Source: Microbulbifer sp. ALW1 (GTDB lineage: Bacteria > Pseudomonadota > Gammaproteobacteria > Pseudomonadales > Cellvibrionaceae). Taken from it: a stretch of DNA of 64,000 bases. Positions 39,750 to 47,193 of this stretch are shown piece by piece (within the stretch, counting starts at the first letter, position 1; every line of letters begins with the position of its first letter). The stretch spans positions 454,001-518,000 of the forward strand of contig NZ_CP047569.1 of NCBI RefSeq assembly GCF_009903625.1. The letters are read 5' to 3'. Made by a program: the position numbers and the translations under genes. The notes under the pieces are model-generated. The model saw only the letters and a program-made list of their open reading frames with translations, was not told where the DNA came from and searched no databases.

Positions 39750-40214
39750 TTACATCCAGCCTTTCTTCTTGGCAATTTCTATTTTCTCCAATTTCTGCCT
39801 ATGTGCCTCATTCTCTTTTTCTAAAATGGAATAATTTGGATGCTTTGCAAAATATGGCCCCAACCAGCCTTCTTCATGAGTGAATGCCATGGTCCATGCC
39901 ATATTTTCTGGGAATACGTAGGCATCAAAATAATTCAGGTTCACTGGCCTCAAGTCTGTCAAGATAGCAGGGCCACCACCATTTGACATGACTATGTACT
40001 TTGCAGACACATGACGTTCATATTCCTTCTGAGCATCTTCTCCCTCAATTGAAGGATATCCTCCGCCACTGAATATGTGCCATTTATAATCCCTCGTATT
40101 GAATCCTTGCTTATTCTTACAAAAAGCACCCATCCATTTTCGCTCAATAGCTCTTGACTCTGCATTATCGAATATTTTAAGAACTCTCCCTGGCTCTATT
40201 TCATCGACTCTCAC
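39750..40214 (-). CDS. Hypothetical protein, possibly DUF4275-like (cassette 7)
   Basis: This 154-residue soluble protein has a distinctive region DYKWHIFSGGGYPSIEGEDA and later WTMAFTHEEGWLGPYF, with a Lys/Glu-rich C-terminal helix. The WHIFS segment recalls DUF4275, but I hold this loosely. The start is GTG 40214. No signal peptide is seen. It belongs to the integron cassette array. Confidence 0.75.
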   Translation of the reverse strand: MRVDEIEPGRVLKIFDNAESRAIERKWMGAFCKNKQGFNTRDYKWHIFSGGGYPSIEGEDAQKEYERHVSAKYIVMSNGGGPAILTDLRPVNLNYFDAYVFPENMAWTMAFTHEEGWLGPYFAKHPNYSILEKENEAHRQKLEKIEIAKKKGWM

Positions 40215-40226
40215 GAAAAATCCTTA

Positions 40227-40351
40227 GTTATAGCGCCTAAAGCCGCCAGCAGGGGCAGCTTACCTTGTGCGTGTTTTGCGCAAAAATAGGAGCGGAGCGA
40301 CTGCGCAAAATGTGCATAAAGTAAGACGCCAGCTGCAACACTTTGTTAGTG
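40227..40351 (-). other. attC site of cassette 6
   Basis: A 125-bp attC from CACTAAC-AAAGTGTTGCAGC to a GTTATAG-type left end on the plus strand. Its inner part closely resembles the attC of cassette 3 (shared block GCAGCTTACCTTGTGCG). Confidence 0.75.
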
Positions 40352-40849
40352 CTTTTCGCTGTACTCACTGAGGAGCTCCCCGACTTCCTTTCTGGTGTAA
40401 TAAGGTATAACGGACCTCCCCGATTCCAACATTCCTTCCAATTCGGTTAATGGATCTATTCCCGGCTCAAATTCCAAAAATAGCTCGATAACTTTACTGC
40501 AGATACCTATTTCCGATTCATCGTGGAGAAATAGTATGTAGCTGGACCCCAAACTCCAACCGGTACCGATAGATGGAAACACCGGAGCAGATAAGCTAAC
40601 AACGCCTGAAAGATTTCCTTTAAACGAGTGAGTAACTCTAAAATGAATTTTTGACTGAGACGGACTGTACTTCCCATTAACTTCACTACTGGCGCGATAC
40701 TCGCCAGATTCAACGTACCCCATAACTACGTGCTTTGCCGCTTCGTAATTTATAGGGACATCAGAACTGTTATTTGTTGCGAAGCATTCATAACCCTGAC
40801 TCAGCATCGGAACGAAAATACTTACGACTGAAAGAAGCACTTTTTTCAT
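40346..40849 (-). CDS. Small secreted hypothetical protein (cassette 6)
   Basis: This 167-residue protein has a signal peptide (KKVLLSVVSIFVPMLSQG) and a body with YEAAKHVVMGYVESGEYRA and IHFRVTHSFKGNLSGVVSLS, suggesting a beta-rich domain somewhat like OB/NTR folds, and SSYILFLHDESEIGIC. No family was recognised. Its TAA stop is inside the attC start box, the usual integron arrangement. Confidence 0.8.
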   Translation of the reverse strand: MKKVLLSVVSIFVPMLSQGYECFATNNSSDVPINYEAAKHVVMGYVESGEYRASSEVNGKYSPSQSKIHFRVTHSFKGNLSGVVSLSAPVFPSIGTGWSLGSSYILFLHDESEIGICSKVIELFLEFEPGIDPLTELEGMLESGRSVIPYYTRKEVGELLSEYSEKH

Positions 40850-40853
40850 ATTG

Positions 40854-40912
40854 CACTAACGACTGCAGCAGGGATGCCCGTAGATCCGGAACAACGGCCT
40901 CGCTTGTTATGG
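40854..40912 (-). other. attC site of cassette 5 (59 bases)
   Basis: Minus-strand CCATAAC-AAGCGAGGCCGTTG through CTGCAGTC-GTTAGTG, exactly 59 bases. It is the classical 59-base-element size. The upstream gene's stop overlaps the first box. Confidence 0.82.
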
Positions 40913-41320
40913 ATTGGTTCGACGCAGAAATTTCTTAGGAACCCTTTGGCCAATTCTGAAAACTTCATACTCGCTCTGTGACAACAATACTTGCCATTTT
41001 CTTATACCAACCAAGAAATAGGTATTTTCTTCCATATACGTGGAATCAAAAATCACTTTATTACCAGAAACTGTATATTTTCCTGTAACAGGATAAGAGT
41101 AAGGTGGTTTGCAGTACTTATGTGACTTCCACTTACCTTCACATATAAAACCATTTTTCATCTGGAGTGTGTAGTTACCGTCACTCAGCGACAAGGTAGT
41201 AATAGGATACAGCCCGTTTCCTAAAGGGGAAAAGCTCTCAAAGCGCCCTTCAATTAGATCTACTGCATACGTACCCGATGCAGCTATCAGAAGTGTTAGA
41301 AGTGCGATTGCTTGCTTCAT
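40907..41320 (-). CDS. Small secreted hypothetical protein (cassette 5)
   Basis: This 137-residue protein has a signal peptide (KQAIALLTLLIAASGTYA) and a beta-rich body (FESFSPLGNGLYPITTLSLS, YPVTGKYTVSGNKVIFDSTY), possibly a small barrel. I chose ATG 41320 because an upstream ATG at 41338 lies inside the attC site of the previous cassette. No family recognised. Confidence 0.78.
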   Translation of the reverse strand: MKQAIALLTLLIAASGTYAVDLIEGRFESFSPLGNGLYPITTLSLSDGNYTLQMKNGFICEGKWKSHKYCKPPYSYPVTGKYTVSGNKVIFDSTYMEENTYFLVGIRKWQVLLSQSEYEVFRIGQRVPKKFLRRTNP

Positions 41321-41324
41321 GATT

Positions 41325-41372
41325 CCATAACGCCGCACTCAGCGGCTTGTCCGCTGCAATACTTTGTTAGGC
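41325..41372 (-). other. attC site of cassette 4
   Basis: A compact attC (48 bp): GCCTAAC-AAAGTATTGCAGCGG, complementary CCGCTGAGTGCGGC, then GTTATGG. It overlaps the 3' end of the coding sequence of cassette 4. Confidence 0.85.
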
Positions 41373-42412
41373 TTTATTGCCCTATAGATCGCTATTGGTT
41401 GCACCATAATTCTTGGGTATCGGCATGTTCTTATCATTTCCTCTAGACCATCAAAGCCTCTGAAAACGCCCCGAAATCCGTTTTCAACCGATAGATGTTC
41501 ATTCCCCTCTTCATCTAGGTCTTCCGATTCAAATTCTTTCATTGGCTCAAAGGTATCTACTTCCTTTTTGGGTATAGATGTTATTACACCAAGCATAGTG
41601 ACCTTAATTGTTGGCTTTGATCCAAATAAATAATGAACTGACTCTGTATTATTATCTAAAAAAAATTCTCTTTTGACGTTTGACATAACGTGAAAATTGG
41701 CAAGATCATTAAAGGGATAAAGCCGTATATTGAAGACATCAGGCAAAAACACACGAACCCAAGTTTTAAGCCCATCTATAATCCATTCATCAACTTTACC
41801 AACCAGTTTAGATGCGACGAGACTTTCAAGAGCATCTTCAAATTCTTTAATCTCATATTTCTTTTTTGTCTTTTGCGGACCATTCTTCATGTCCTTGATG
41901 TCGTTTTTTATAACATCAATTTTGTCGAATAATGCTTTGAGCTCTGGGGCATCCTGGAGGCTTGATCTCACACTATGGTTAATAAAATTTGTAACATCTT
42001 CATAATTATGAGCAATACGAGTTATGCGCTCATAATCCTCAAGGACGATGTTCCCTTCAGCTTTTATACACAATGCATTTTCAAAAATATTTACAGCATT
42101 ACCTGATTCCACATCCTCTTTTTTAACATCCACGCCTATTTCGGCAGCATACCCATGTTCAAATAATTCTTGCTCCAACTCACTGTATATTTCATGGTGG
42201 CTTACTCTAATCTCCTTTAGCCCTTCAGATTCCGTCCCTGTTCCGCCTGCTTCATGTTTGAAAATCTTAAAGTCGTAATTTCTAAGGTTCTTACTATTCT
42301 CAGAGGACGTTGAGGACACTTCAAAGGACTGAACTATCCCACCAGATAGCTGACTATAAAGCGAGCTTATCTTTTCCATGTCCAAGTAAATAAAATCCTT
42401 TACTTCCTTCAT
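41339..42412 (-). CDS. DUF6414-like hypothetical protein (cassette 4)
   Basis: This 357-residue protein begins KDFIYLDMEKISSLYSQLSGG, a pattern I associate with DUF6414. Long Glu/Lys-rich helical segments follow and the C-terminal part is beta-rich (PTIKVTMLGVITSIPKKEV). The last residues PNKVLQRTSR are encoded by the attC site, so the reading frame runs into it. No signal peptide. The role is unknown; a defence or stress role is only a guess. Confidence 0.82.
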   Translation of the reverse strand: MKEVKDFIYLDMEKISSLYSQLSGGIVQSFEVSSTSSENSKNLRNYDFKIFKHEAGGTGTESEGLKEIRVSHHEIYSELEQELFEHGYAAEIGVDVKKEDVESGNAVNIFENALCIKAEGNIVLEDYERITRIAHNYEDVTNFINHSVRSSLQDAPELKALFDKIDVIKNDIKDMKNGPQKTKKKYEIKEFEDALESLVASKLVGKVDEWIIDGLKTWVRVFLPDVFNIRLYPFNDLANFHVMSNVKREFFLDNNTESVHYLFGSKPTIKVTMLGVITSIPKKEVDTFEPMKEFESEDLDEEGNEHLSVENGFRGVFRGFDGLEEMIRTCRYPRIMVQPIAIYRAIKPNKVLQRTSR

Positions 42413-42433
42413 ATGCTATTCCTTTGCCTTTTA

Positions 42434-42577
42434 GCCTAACGCCGCCAGCAAGGGCAGCTTACCTTGTGCGTATTTTGCGAAAAAATGGGAGCGTAGCGAC
42501 CTGCGCAAAATGTGCACAAGGCAAGCTGTCCCGCGGAGGGCCGAAGGCCCGTAGCAAACTGCCTAGCCTTGTTAACT
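42434..42577 (-). other. attC site of cassette 3 (long)
   Basis: A 144-bp site beginning with AGTTAAC-AAGGCTAGGCAG and ending with GTTAGGC. Its inner block is nearly the same as that of cassette 6, with shared GCGCAAAATGTGCA and CAAGGTAAGCTGCCC segments. Confidence 0.78.
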
Positions 42578-43072
42578 GCTTGCATGTACCGGAGCCACAG
42601 GACTCTGATCCCGACGGAAAATCAAACGCAATGCAAATGAATATATGAAAGACGCGGACCAGAAAAGTAAGCCTAGAACAATGAATTTTGAAGCGAATGG
42701 CTCATTTTCTTCTGGAAAGAACCACAAGTGTATTGAGATCGCCAACATGAGTGCGAACACAGAGCTTCCGAAGATTGAAATAACTCGTGGTATTTCAAGA
42801 AGAACCTGTAGAGCGATCAGCTCAACATACGCATTGTTCCGGAAAGCTTGAATTAGTGCGAACAAAAATCCCGATACTACAAAAATAGAGAGAATCGTGA
42901 GCCAAAACTGAGGAAAAGTTGCAGTGCTTACAGTACGCTCCATAAATGCCTGAAGAGCTTCTTTATCTCTTAAGAAATTTGTAGAAAAAAGCGCCAGGAA
43001 AAAGAAAATTGCTGTCTGTGATATCGATACCGACAGCTCTATACCCAAATGCCTCCAACCTGCTCCATTCAT
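42572..43072 (-). CDS. Small integral membrane protein (cassette 3)
   Basis: This 166-residue protein has about four hydrophobic segments: SISQTAIFFFLALFSTNFL, FWLTILSIFVVSGFLFALI, VFALMLAISIHLWFF and FIVLGLLFWSASFIYSFAL. The loops are short and the C terminus is likely cytoplasmic (RLIFRRDQSP). No family recognised. It is an integron-cassette gene with its stop in the attC start box. Confidence 0.8.
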   Translation of the reverse strand: MNGAGWRHLGIELSVSISQTAIFFFLALFSTNFLRDKEALQAFMERTVSTATFPQFWLTILSIFVVSGFLFALIQAFRNNAYVELIALQVLLEIPRVISIFGSSVFALMLAISIHLWFFPEENEPFASKFIVLGLLFWSASFIYSFALRLIFRRDQSPVAPVHASS

Positions 43073-43109
43073 TAATTTTTTCTCTCTATGACGATCTACG
43101 TAGTTGTAC

Positions 43110-43165
43110 AGTTAACGTCCGCGGAGGCCCGCAGGACCGTAGCATACTACTTGCGTTTGTTATGC
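43110..43165 (-). other. attC site of cassette 2
   Basis: About 56 bp, from GCATAAC-AAACGCAAGTAG to a GTTAACT box, with a complementary GGGCCTCCGCGGACG-like central hairpin. Confidence 0.78.
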
Positions 43166-43483
43166 ATTTTTTTGCTCGCCCTGCAGTAGATTAACTCCAT
43201 AGAGGAAGATAACTAACGCTGGAAACCCTAAAACAATGCCAAAGAATTGCTTGTACTCTCTATCGGAGGGATACATTCCATATGGCTGTATCAACCAAAG
43301 ATAGCTTAAGCAACACAATGCCCAACCAGCACTAGCGATCCAAAAAGCATAAAATTTTTGAGATCTATTACCAGATTTTGGCTGCGAAACTTCGCTAGAA
43401 ATTTTCCTATACTGAAATATCCCTAAAATTGCCATTGATGCACTTACTAATCCAGTGACTCCGTTTACGATTTCCCAATCCAT
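43160..43483 (-). CDS. Small integral membrane protein (cassette 2)
   Basis: This 107-residue protein has three hydrophobic segments (VNGVTGLVSASMAILGIFQY, FWIASAGWALCCLSYLWLI, GIVLGFPALVIFLYGVNLL). No family recognised. It reads right up to the attC (stop in the first box). Confidence 0.78.
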   Translation of the reverse strand: MDWEIVNGVTGLVSASMAILGIFQYRKISSEVSQPKSGNRSQKFYAFWIASAGWALCCLSYLWLIQPYGMYPSDREYKQFFGIVLGFPALVIFLYGVNLLQGEQKNA

Positions 43484-43523
43484 CTCAAACTCTAATTTTT
43501 ATTGTGCTCAATTTCTGACTGAT

Positions 43524-43621
43524 GCATAACGCCTCAAACACCGGCTTGGTGAAGTTGGCGGCTTTTTTGGAACAAAAAAGGTGACAGCTTTACCAAGTCC
43601 GAGTGCTTTGACTTGTTAAGC
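43524..43621 (-). other. attC site of cassette 1
   Basis: From GCTTAAC-AAGTCAAAGCACTCG to a GTTATGC box; 98 bp. The middle block contains CTTTTTTGTTCCAAAAAAGC, a palindromic loop that would give a stable single-strand fold. Confidence 0.78.
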
Positions 43622-44512
43622 CTGATCATCGTACGTATTCCACCCACATGACTCACAAAGATTTACGTATGGATGCTCAAGCCCTAAATCAGGCTCAAAA
43701 ACCGAAACAATTCTATACGACTTACACTCTGGACATGTTTCAGGGCCACCCCCTTCACCTTTAACCACCACGAGGCTAAAGACACTTAGCAAATTTGCTG
43801 TCGCATCGTGAGCTAGATGAGCTTCATATAAAGAAGCGCTAGACGTATGTGTAAGCCAGTTAACGAGATGCCAAGTTTCTTTTGCCGATGTTTTTAAATA
43901 GCTTCTTATGTGTTTATTTCGTTGTCCGCTAGCAAAGTGCGCAACAACTAATTCGGACCAACCAATAAAATCAGCTGACTTTGGCTTAGATTCAGTCGGA
44001 GGTTCTGGAATTTCATGCTGAAGGGACTTAACCAACTCCACCAGTGTTTCGCGGCACATCATGCCAATAGATTGAAAGTCCTCGGGCTCTTTCGCTTCGT
44101 CTAGTGCTTCAGCAGCATTTTCCCAGCGGCGCCAAGTGGCACGCAATCTATCTTTTCGTTCATCAGGAGCCTGTTTCGCTTGCCGTGCAGCTACACGGGT
44201 AGTAACACCTACATGAAACGATAATGTGTAATCGAGTGACGGAAACTCTTTTTGAGAGTACAAATTAGTTGGGGCTGTTATTACCCACCACCTGCCGGGC
44301 TCATCAGTGTGCACATCCCATGCTACATGTTCTTCACCAAACACCACTTCAGATTTAATCTTTTCTAAATGTGTTACGTGCTGCTCAGTATCAGCGCCTT
44401 TGTTGAGCTGACCTTCAACATATTCAATTATGTCCTTCTTCTGATGGTGAGGGTCTGAAATTACTCCTTGCTGAATTGCTTCTAAGGAAACAGGCCCTGG
44501 TAAATTGTCCAT
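43616..44512 (-). CDS. Hypothetical protein with C-terminal zinc ribbon (cassette 1)
   Basis: This 298-residue protein is not recognised as a family. The N-terminal third contains GRWWVITAPTNLYSQKEFPS and VGVTTRVAARQAKQ, the middle is helical (MMCRETLVELVKSLQHEIPE, LKTSAKETWHLVNWLTHT), and the C terminus has two Cys-x-x-Cys pairs (CPECKSY and CESCGWN) that form a likely zinc ribbon. No signal peptide. It is the first gene of the array as read along the minus strand. Confidence 0.8.
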   Translation of the reverse strand: MDNLPGPVSLEAIQQGVISDPHHQKKDIIEYVEGQLNKGADTEQHVTHLEKIKSEVVFGEEHVAWDVHTDEPGRWWVITAPTNLYSQKEFPSLDYTLSFHVGVTTRVAARQAKQAPDERKDRLRATWRRWENAAEALDEAKEPEDFQSIGMMCRETLVELVKSLQHEIPEPPTESKPKSADFIGWSELVVAHFASGQRNKHIRSYLKTSAKETWHLVNWLTHTSSASLYEAHLAHDATANLLSVFSLVVVKGEGGGPETCPECKSYRIVSVFEPDLGLEHPYVNLCESCGWNTYDDQA

Positions 44513-44543
44513 TCAATGTGCCTTTCTTTTTTGTGGGCTTAAC

Positions 44544-45007
44544 AGTTTATTCAATAGTTCCAGATATAGGTATTCTGCCTATATCTGGAATTAAATGGCT
44601 ACATCTAGCCATTATGCCTAAAGATGAAAGGTAGCTTACCTGCCCCCTTTGGCGCCTAATCCATCCATTATGTTTTGTATTTTTTGCCAATTAACAACCG
44701 CAATCTAAGATTCCGCTCTATCCCATCAACCAGCGATTCTGGCACCACATAGGCAAATATCAAAAATATACATGGTACATGATTGGTTTTGGCTTGTGAC
44801 TCTGGGCGTATTGCTTCGAGTTTTCCACGAAATCAGCTTAAATCCTTTTAGCGTATTCTTACCTTTCTGTGTCTATCTGGATATCAGGCTTGCTAACATT
44901 GCCGTTTGTGCAACTCATCATTTACCTACCAAAGACTGGGCGCAGGCGATTTTAATTTTATGTGGCCGCTTGGCTCGTCGGTTACAAATACTTTTTTGGT
45001 AGACAAT
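44544..45007. other. Cassette-array 5' edge with two hairpins and no gene
   Basis: This AT-rich gap holds a GCTTAAC box (ending 44543), a perfect 13-bp-stem hairpin (44558-44570 with 44578-44590), a second 7-bp-stem hairpin (44594-44613) and an attC-like remnant around 44612-44660. An open frame of 76 codons at 44772-45002 shows no family features. There is no integrase; this may be the remnant of the integron's attI side. Confidence 0.5.
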
Positions 45008-45037
45008 AAAAAAGCCCCACCAATCGGCGGGGCTTTG
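45008..45037 (-). terminator. Terminator of the MDR oxidoreductase gene
   Basis: AAAGCCCC and GGGGCTTT form a stem with a partly paired loop, and on the minus strand a run of T follows. It lies just past the oxidoreductase stop. Confidence 0.85.
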
Positions 45038-45065
45038 TAATTCAACGACTCAGGGCGTTTCCGCT

Positions 45066-46064
45066 TCAGAGTTTAACCAGCAGTTTTCCCTGGTTTCCGC
45101 CATTGAACAATAGATTAATCCCGTCAATCGCACTCTCCAGCCCCTCAAGCACATGGGTACGGAAACGGATCTGTCCCTTCTGCACATAGTTGGCCAGTAC
45201 CTCGGTCGCCTCCTGTGCTTTGTCCAGATGATCCGGCACCACGAAACCCTCTACCCGCAGGGCCTTCAGGTTGATGTCCATCCAGTTGGGGCCCGGCGCC
45301 GGCATTTCGAAGTTGTACTCAGAAATCATCCCGCACACCAGAATACGTCCGAAACGATTCATGCGGTCGTAGGCCAGTTGCTGAATGGGGCCGCCGGTAT
45401 TTTCAAAAAACAGGTCGATGCCGTTCGGGCAGGCGTCGTCCAGTTGGGCGGCGAGATCGTCGGACTTGTAGTTGATGGCTTTGTCGAACCCGAGTTCATC
45501 TTCCAACCAGCGACATTTCTCGTCACTGCCGGCGGTGCCGACCACGCGCAGGCCTTCGGCCTTGGCGATCTGGCCCACCAGCGAGCCAACGGAACCCGCT
45601 GCGCCACTGATGAGAATCGTCTCTCCCGCTTGCGGGCGGCCGATCTTGATCAGCCCCACGTAGGCGGTCAGGCCCGTAACAAAAAACACGGACAGCAACG
45701 CTTCGGGATCGAGGGAAGGGTCTACTACCTGCATCTCCTCGTTGCCGAGCACGTATTCCGCCCAGCCGGTGGTACCAACAACATGCGCACCCACCGGATA
45801 GTTACTGTTACGCGATTCAACCACTTCACCAACGCCGTAGGAGCGCATCACCTCACCTACCTGGACCGGCGGTAAATAGCTGTCTTCGCGAGGATTCAGC
45901 CAGGTGCGCATGGCCGGATCGAGGGACATGTAGGTCTGCTTGACCAGAAACTGGCCTTGTTCCAGCGTCGGGGTTTCCAGCTCGACGGTTTCGAAAATAT
46001 CCGGCGTGATATCGCCACACGGGCGTTTGCTCAACCGGATGGCTTTGTAGGTCATGGTAGTCAC
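45066..46064 (-). CDS. NADP-dependent MDR-superfamily oxidoreductase
   Basis: This 332-residue enzyme is a zinc-independent medium-chain reductase/leukotriene B4-dehydrogenase-like protein (curA type). It shows ETILISGAAGSVGSLVGQIAK (NADPH Rossmann motif), YVGLIKIGRPQAGE and NTGGPIQQLAYDRMNRFGRI. These enzymes reduce C=C bonds of enones or prostaglandin-like lipids. The SDR gene lies upstream on the same strand with a short gap, so the two may be co-transcribed. Confidence 0.9.
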   Translation of the reverse strand: MTTMTYKAIRLSKRPCGDITPDIFETVELETPTLEQGQFLVKQTYMSLDPAMRTWLNPREDSYLPPVQVGEVMRSYGVGEVVESRNSNYPVGAHVVGTTGWAEYVLGNEEMQVVDPSLDPEALLSVFFVTGLTAYVGLIKIGRPQAGETILISGAAGSVGSLVGQIAKAEGLRVVGTAGSDEKCRWLEDELGFDKAINYKSDDLAAQLDDACPNGIDLFFENTGGPIQQLAYDRMNRFGRILVCGMISEYNFEMPAPGPNWMDINLKALRVEGFVVPDHLDKAQEATEVLANYVQKGQIRFRTHVLEGLESAIDGINLLFNGGNQGKLLVKL

Positions 46065-46101
46065 TTTCGTTTCTCTCTTTGCGTTACTGCTGCATAAGAA
46101 A

Positions 46102-46887
46102 TCAGGGAATGGTCACGTCGCCGAACAGTTGAGTGTATCGCGGCTGGCCATTCCAGGCGGTGATGCCCCCGTCGACGACGATGTTCTGTCCGGTTACGTA
46201 GCTGGACATGTCGGACGCCAGGAACAGAAATACATTGGCGACTTCTGCCGGCTTGCCCGGGCGACTCATGGGAATATTCTGTTCAAACACCCCGATCACA
46301 TCGGGGTTCCTGGTCAGTACATTGGTCAGCGGTGTTTCGATCAGACCGGGGCTGACACTGTTTACACGGATATTGTCCAGCGCATAGTCCAGCGCCAGGT
46401 TGCGGGTGTAATTGATGACCCCGCCTTTCGCCGCGGCATAGGCGTGGAAGCCGTAGTCAGCTACAGCGCCGGAAATAGACGCGGTATTGATAATGCTGCC
46501 ACCGCGCTTCATCAAATGTGGCAAGGCGTGGCGACAGGTGTGGAACAGCGCATTCAGGTTTACGTCGATGATCTTGCTCCACACCGCCGGGTCCACCAGG
46601 TGGGTGCGACCGTAAGTGCCGAACCCGGCATTGTTGATCAGGATATCCAGGCCACCCAGGGCCTCCACGGATTCACTGATCATGCGTTCGATGTCTTCCG
46701 GCTGGCTCAGATCGACGGCTACGCAGTGCGCACGCTCACCGAGTTCCTGCGCAAGTTTGCTGCCGCTTTCCTGATTGATATCCGCAATCACGACCGCCGC
46801 GCCCTGCGCGTGAAACAGGCGCACTATCTGCTCGCCAATGCCCGAGGCACCACCGGTAACAATTGCTTTTTTATTCTCTAGCATCAT
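46102..46887 (-). CDS. SDR family NAD(P)-dependent oxidoreductase
   Basis: This 261-residue enzyme shows VTGGASGIGEQIVRLF, the NNAG motif in LINNAGFG, the catalytic Ser in NTASISGAVAD, and Tyr-x-x-x-Lys in YAAAKGGVINYTRNLALD. The substrate is unknown. Its gene is divergent from the heme-motif beta-propeller gene over a ~300-base spacer containing direct repeats. Confidence 0.9.
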   Translation of the reverse strand: MMLENKKAIVTGGASGIGEQIVRLFHAQGAAVVIADINQESGSKLAQELGERAHCVAVDLSQPEDIERMISESVEALGGLDILINNAGFGTYGRTHLVDPAVWSKIIDVNLNALFHTCRHALPHLMKRGGSIINTASISGAVADYGFHAYAAAKGGVINYTRNLALDYALDNIRVNSVSPGLIETPLTNVLTRNPDVIGVFEQNIPMSRPGKPAEVANVFLFLASDMSSYVTGQNIVVDGGITAWNGQPRYTQLFGDVTIP

Positions 46888-47006
46888 GTTTTTGCTCCAT
46901 TATTATTTTTGGTCGCCAATTCCCGCCATAGCCAGCTCAGGGCGTTGATTGAAATTCAGCCTTCCGAGTATCCCTCCTAAATCACCCCCAAAACTTGCCT
47001 AAGTAC

Positions 47007-47116
47007 GACAGAAATTTGTCAGCAGGCGCCAAAGCTGCACTTCAGCAACCCTTCGTAAGCGGGTTCCGCCCGTCACACGTGGCGCACTTTGACAAATCAA
47101 CTTCGGGTTATGACAA
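47007..47116. promoter_or_regulatory. Candidate AraC-type operator
   Basis: TGACAA is repeated at 47090 and 47111, exactly 21 bases apart, in the contexts TTTGACAAATC and TATGACAAGTTT. A further inverted GACA-GAAATT-TGTC lies at 47007-47020. Two-turn-spaced direct repeats are typical targets of AraC dimers; an AraC gene lies at 48941-49999. Confidence 0.4.
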
Positions 47117-47193
47117 GTTTGCGCAAGGTAACGACTTAACATCACCCGCAAGCGTTTACATACATCCGATAACAATAAGGCGGAGCAAAACTG

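Larger units (their letters stand above)
39015..44543 (-). mobile_element. Integron cassette array without integrase (CALIN)
   Basis: Eight consecutive genes on the minus strand, all visibly AT-richer than the flanks, are each followed by an attC site or remnant. The attC boxes show the family pattern: RYYYAAC then AA(A/G) at the 5' end and a GTTAxxx box at the 3' end of each site. Stops of most genes overlap or lie just before the attC start. No integrase gene is visible in the window on either side, so this is a cluster of attC sites lacking an integrase. Confidence 0.85.

Noticed and set aside
44772..45002. A 76-codon plus-strand frame in the gap after the cassette array
   Set aside because: No family features, no ribosome site and no attC after it; kept only as part of the unexplained gap.
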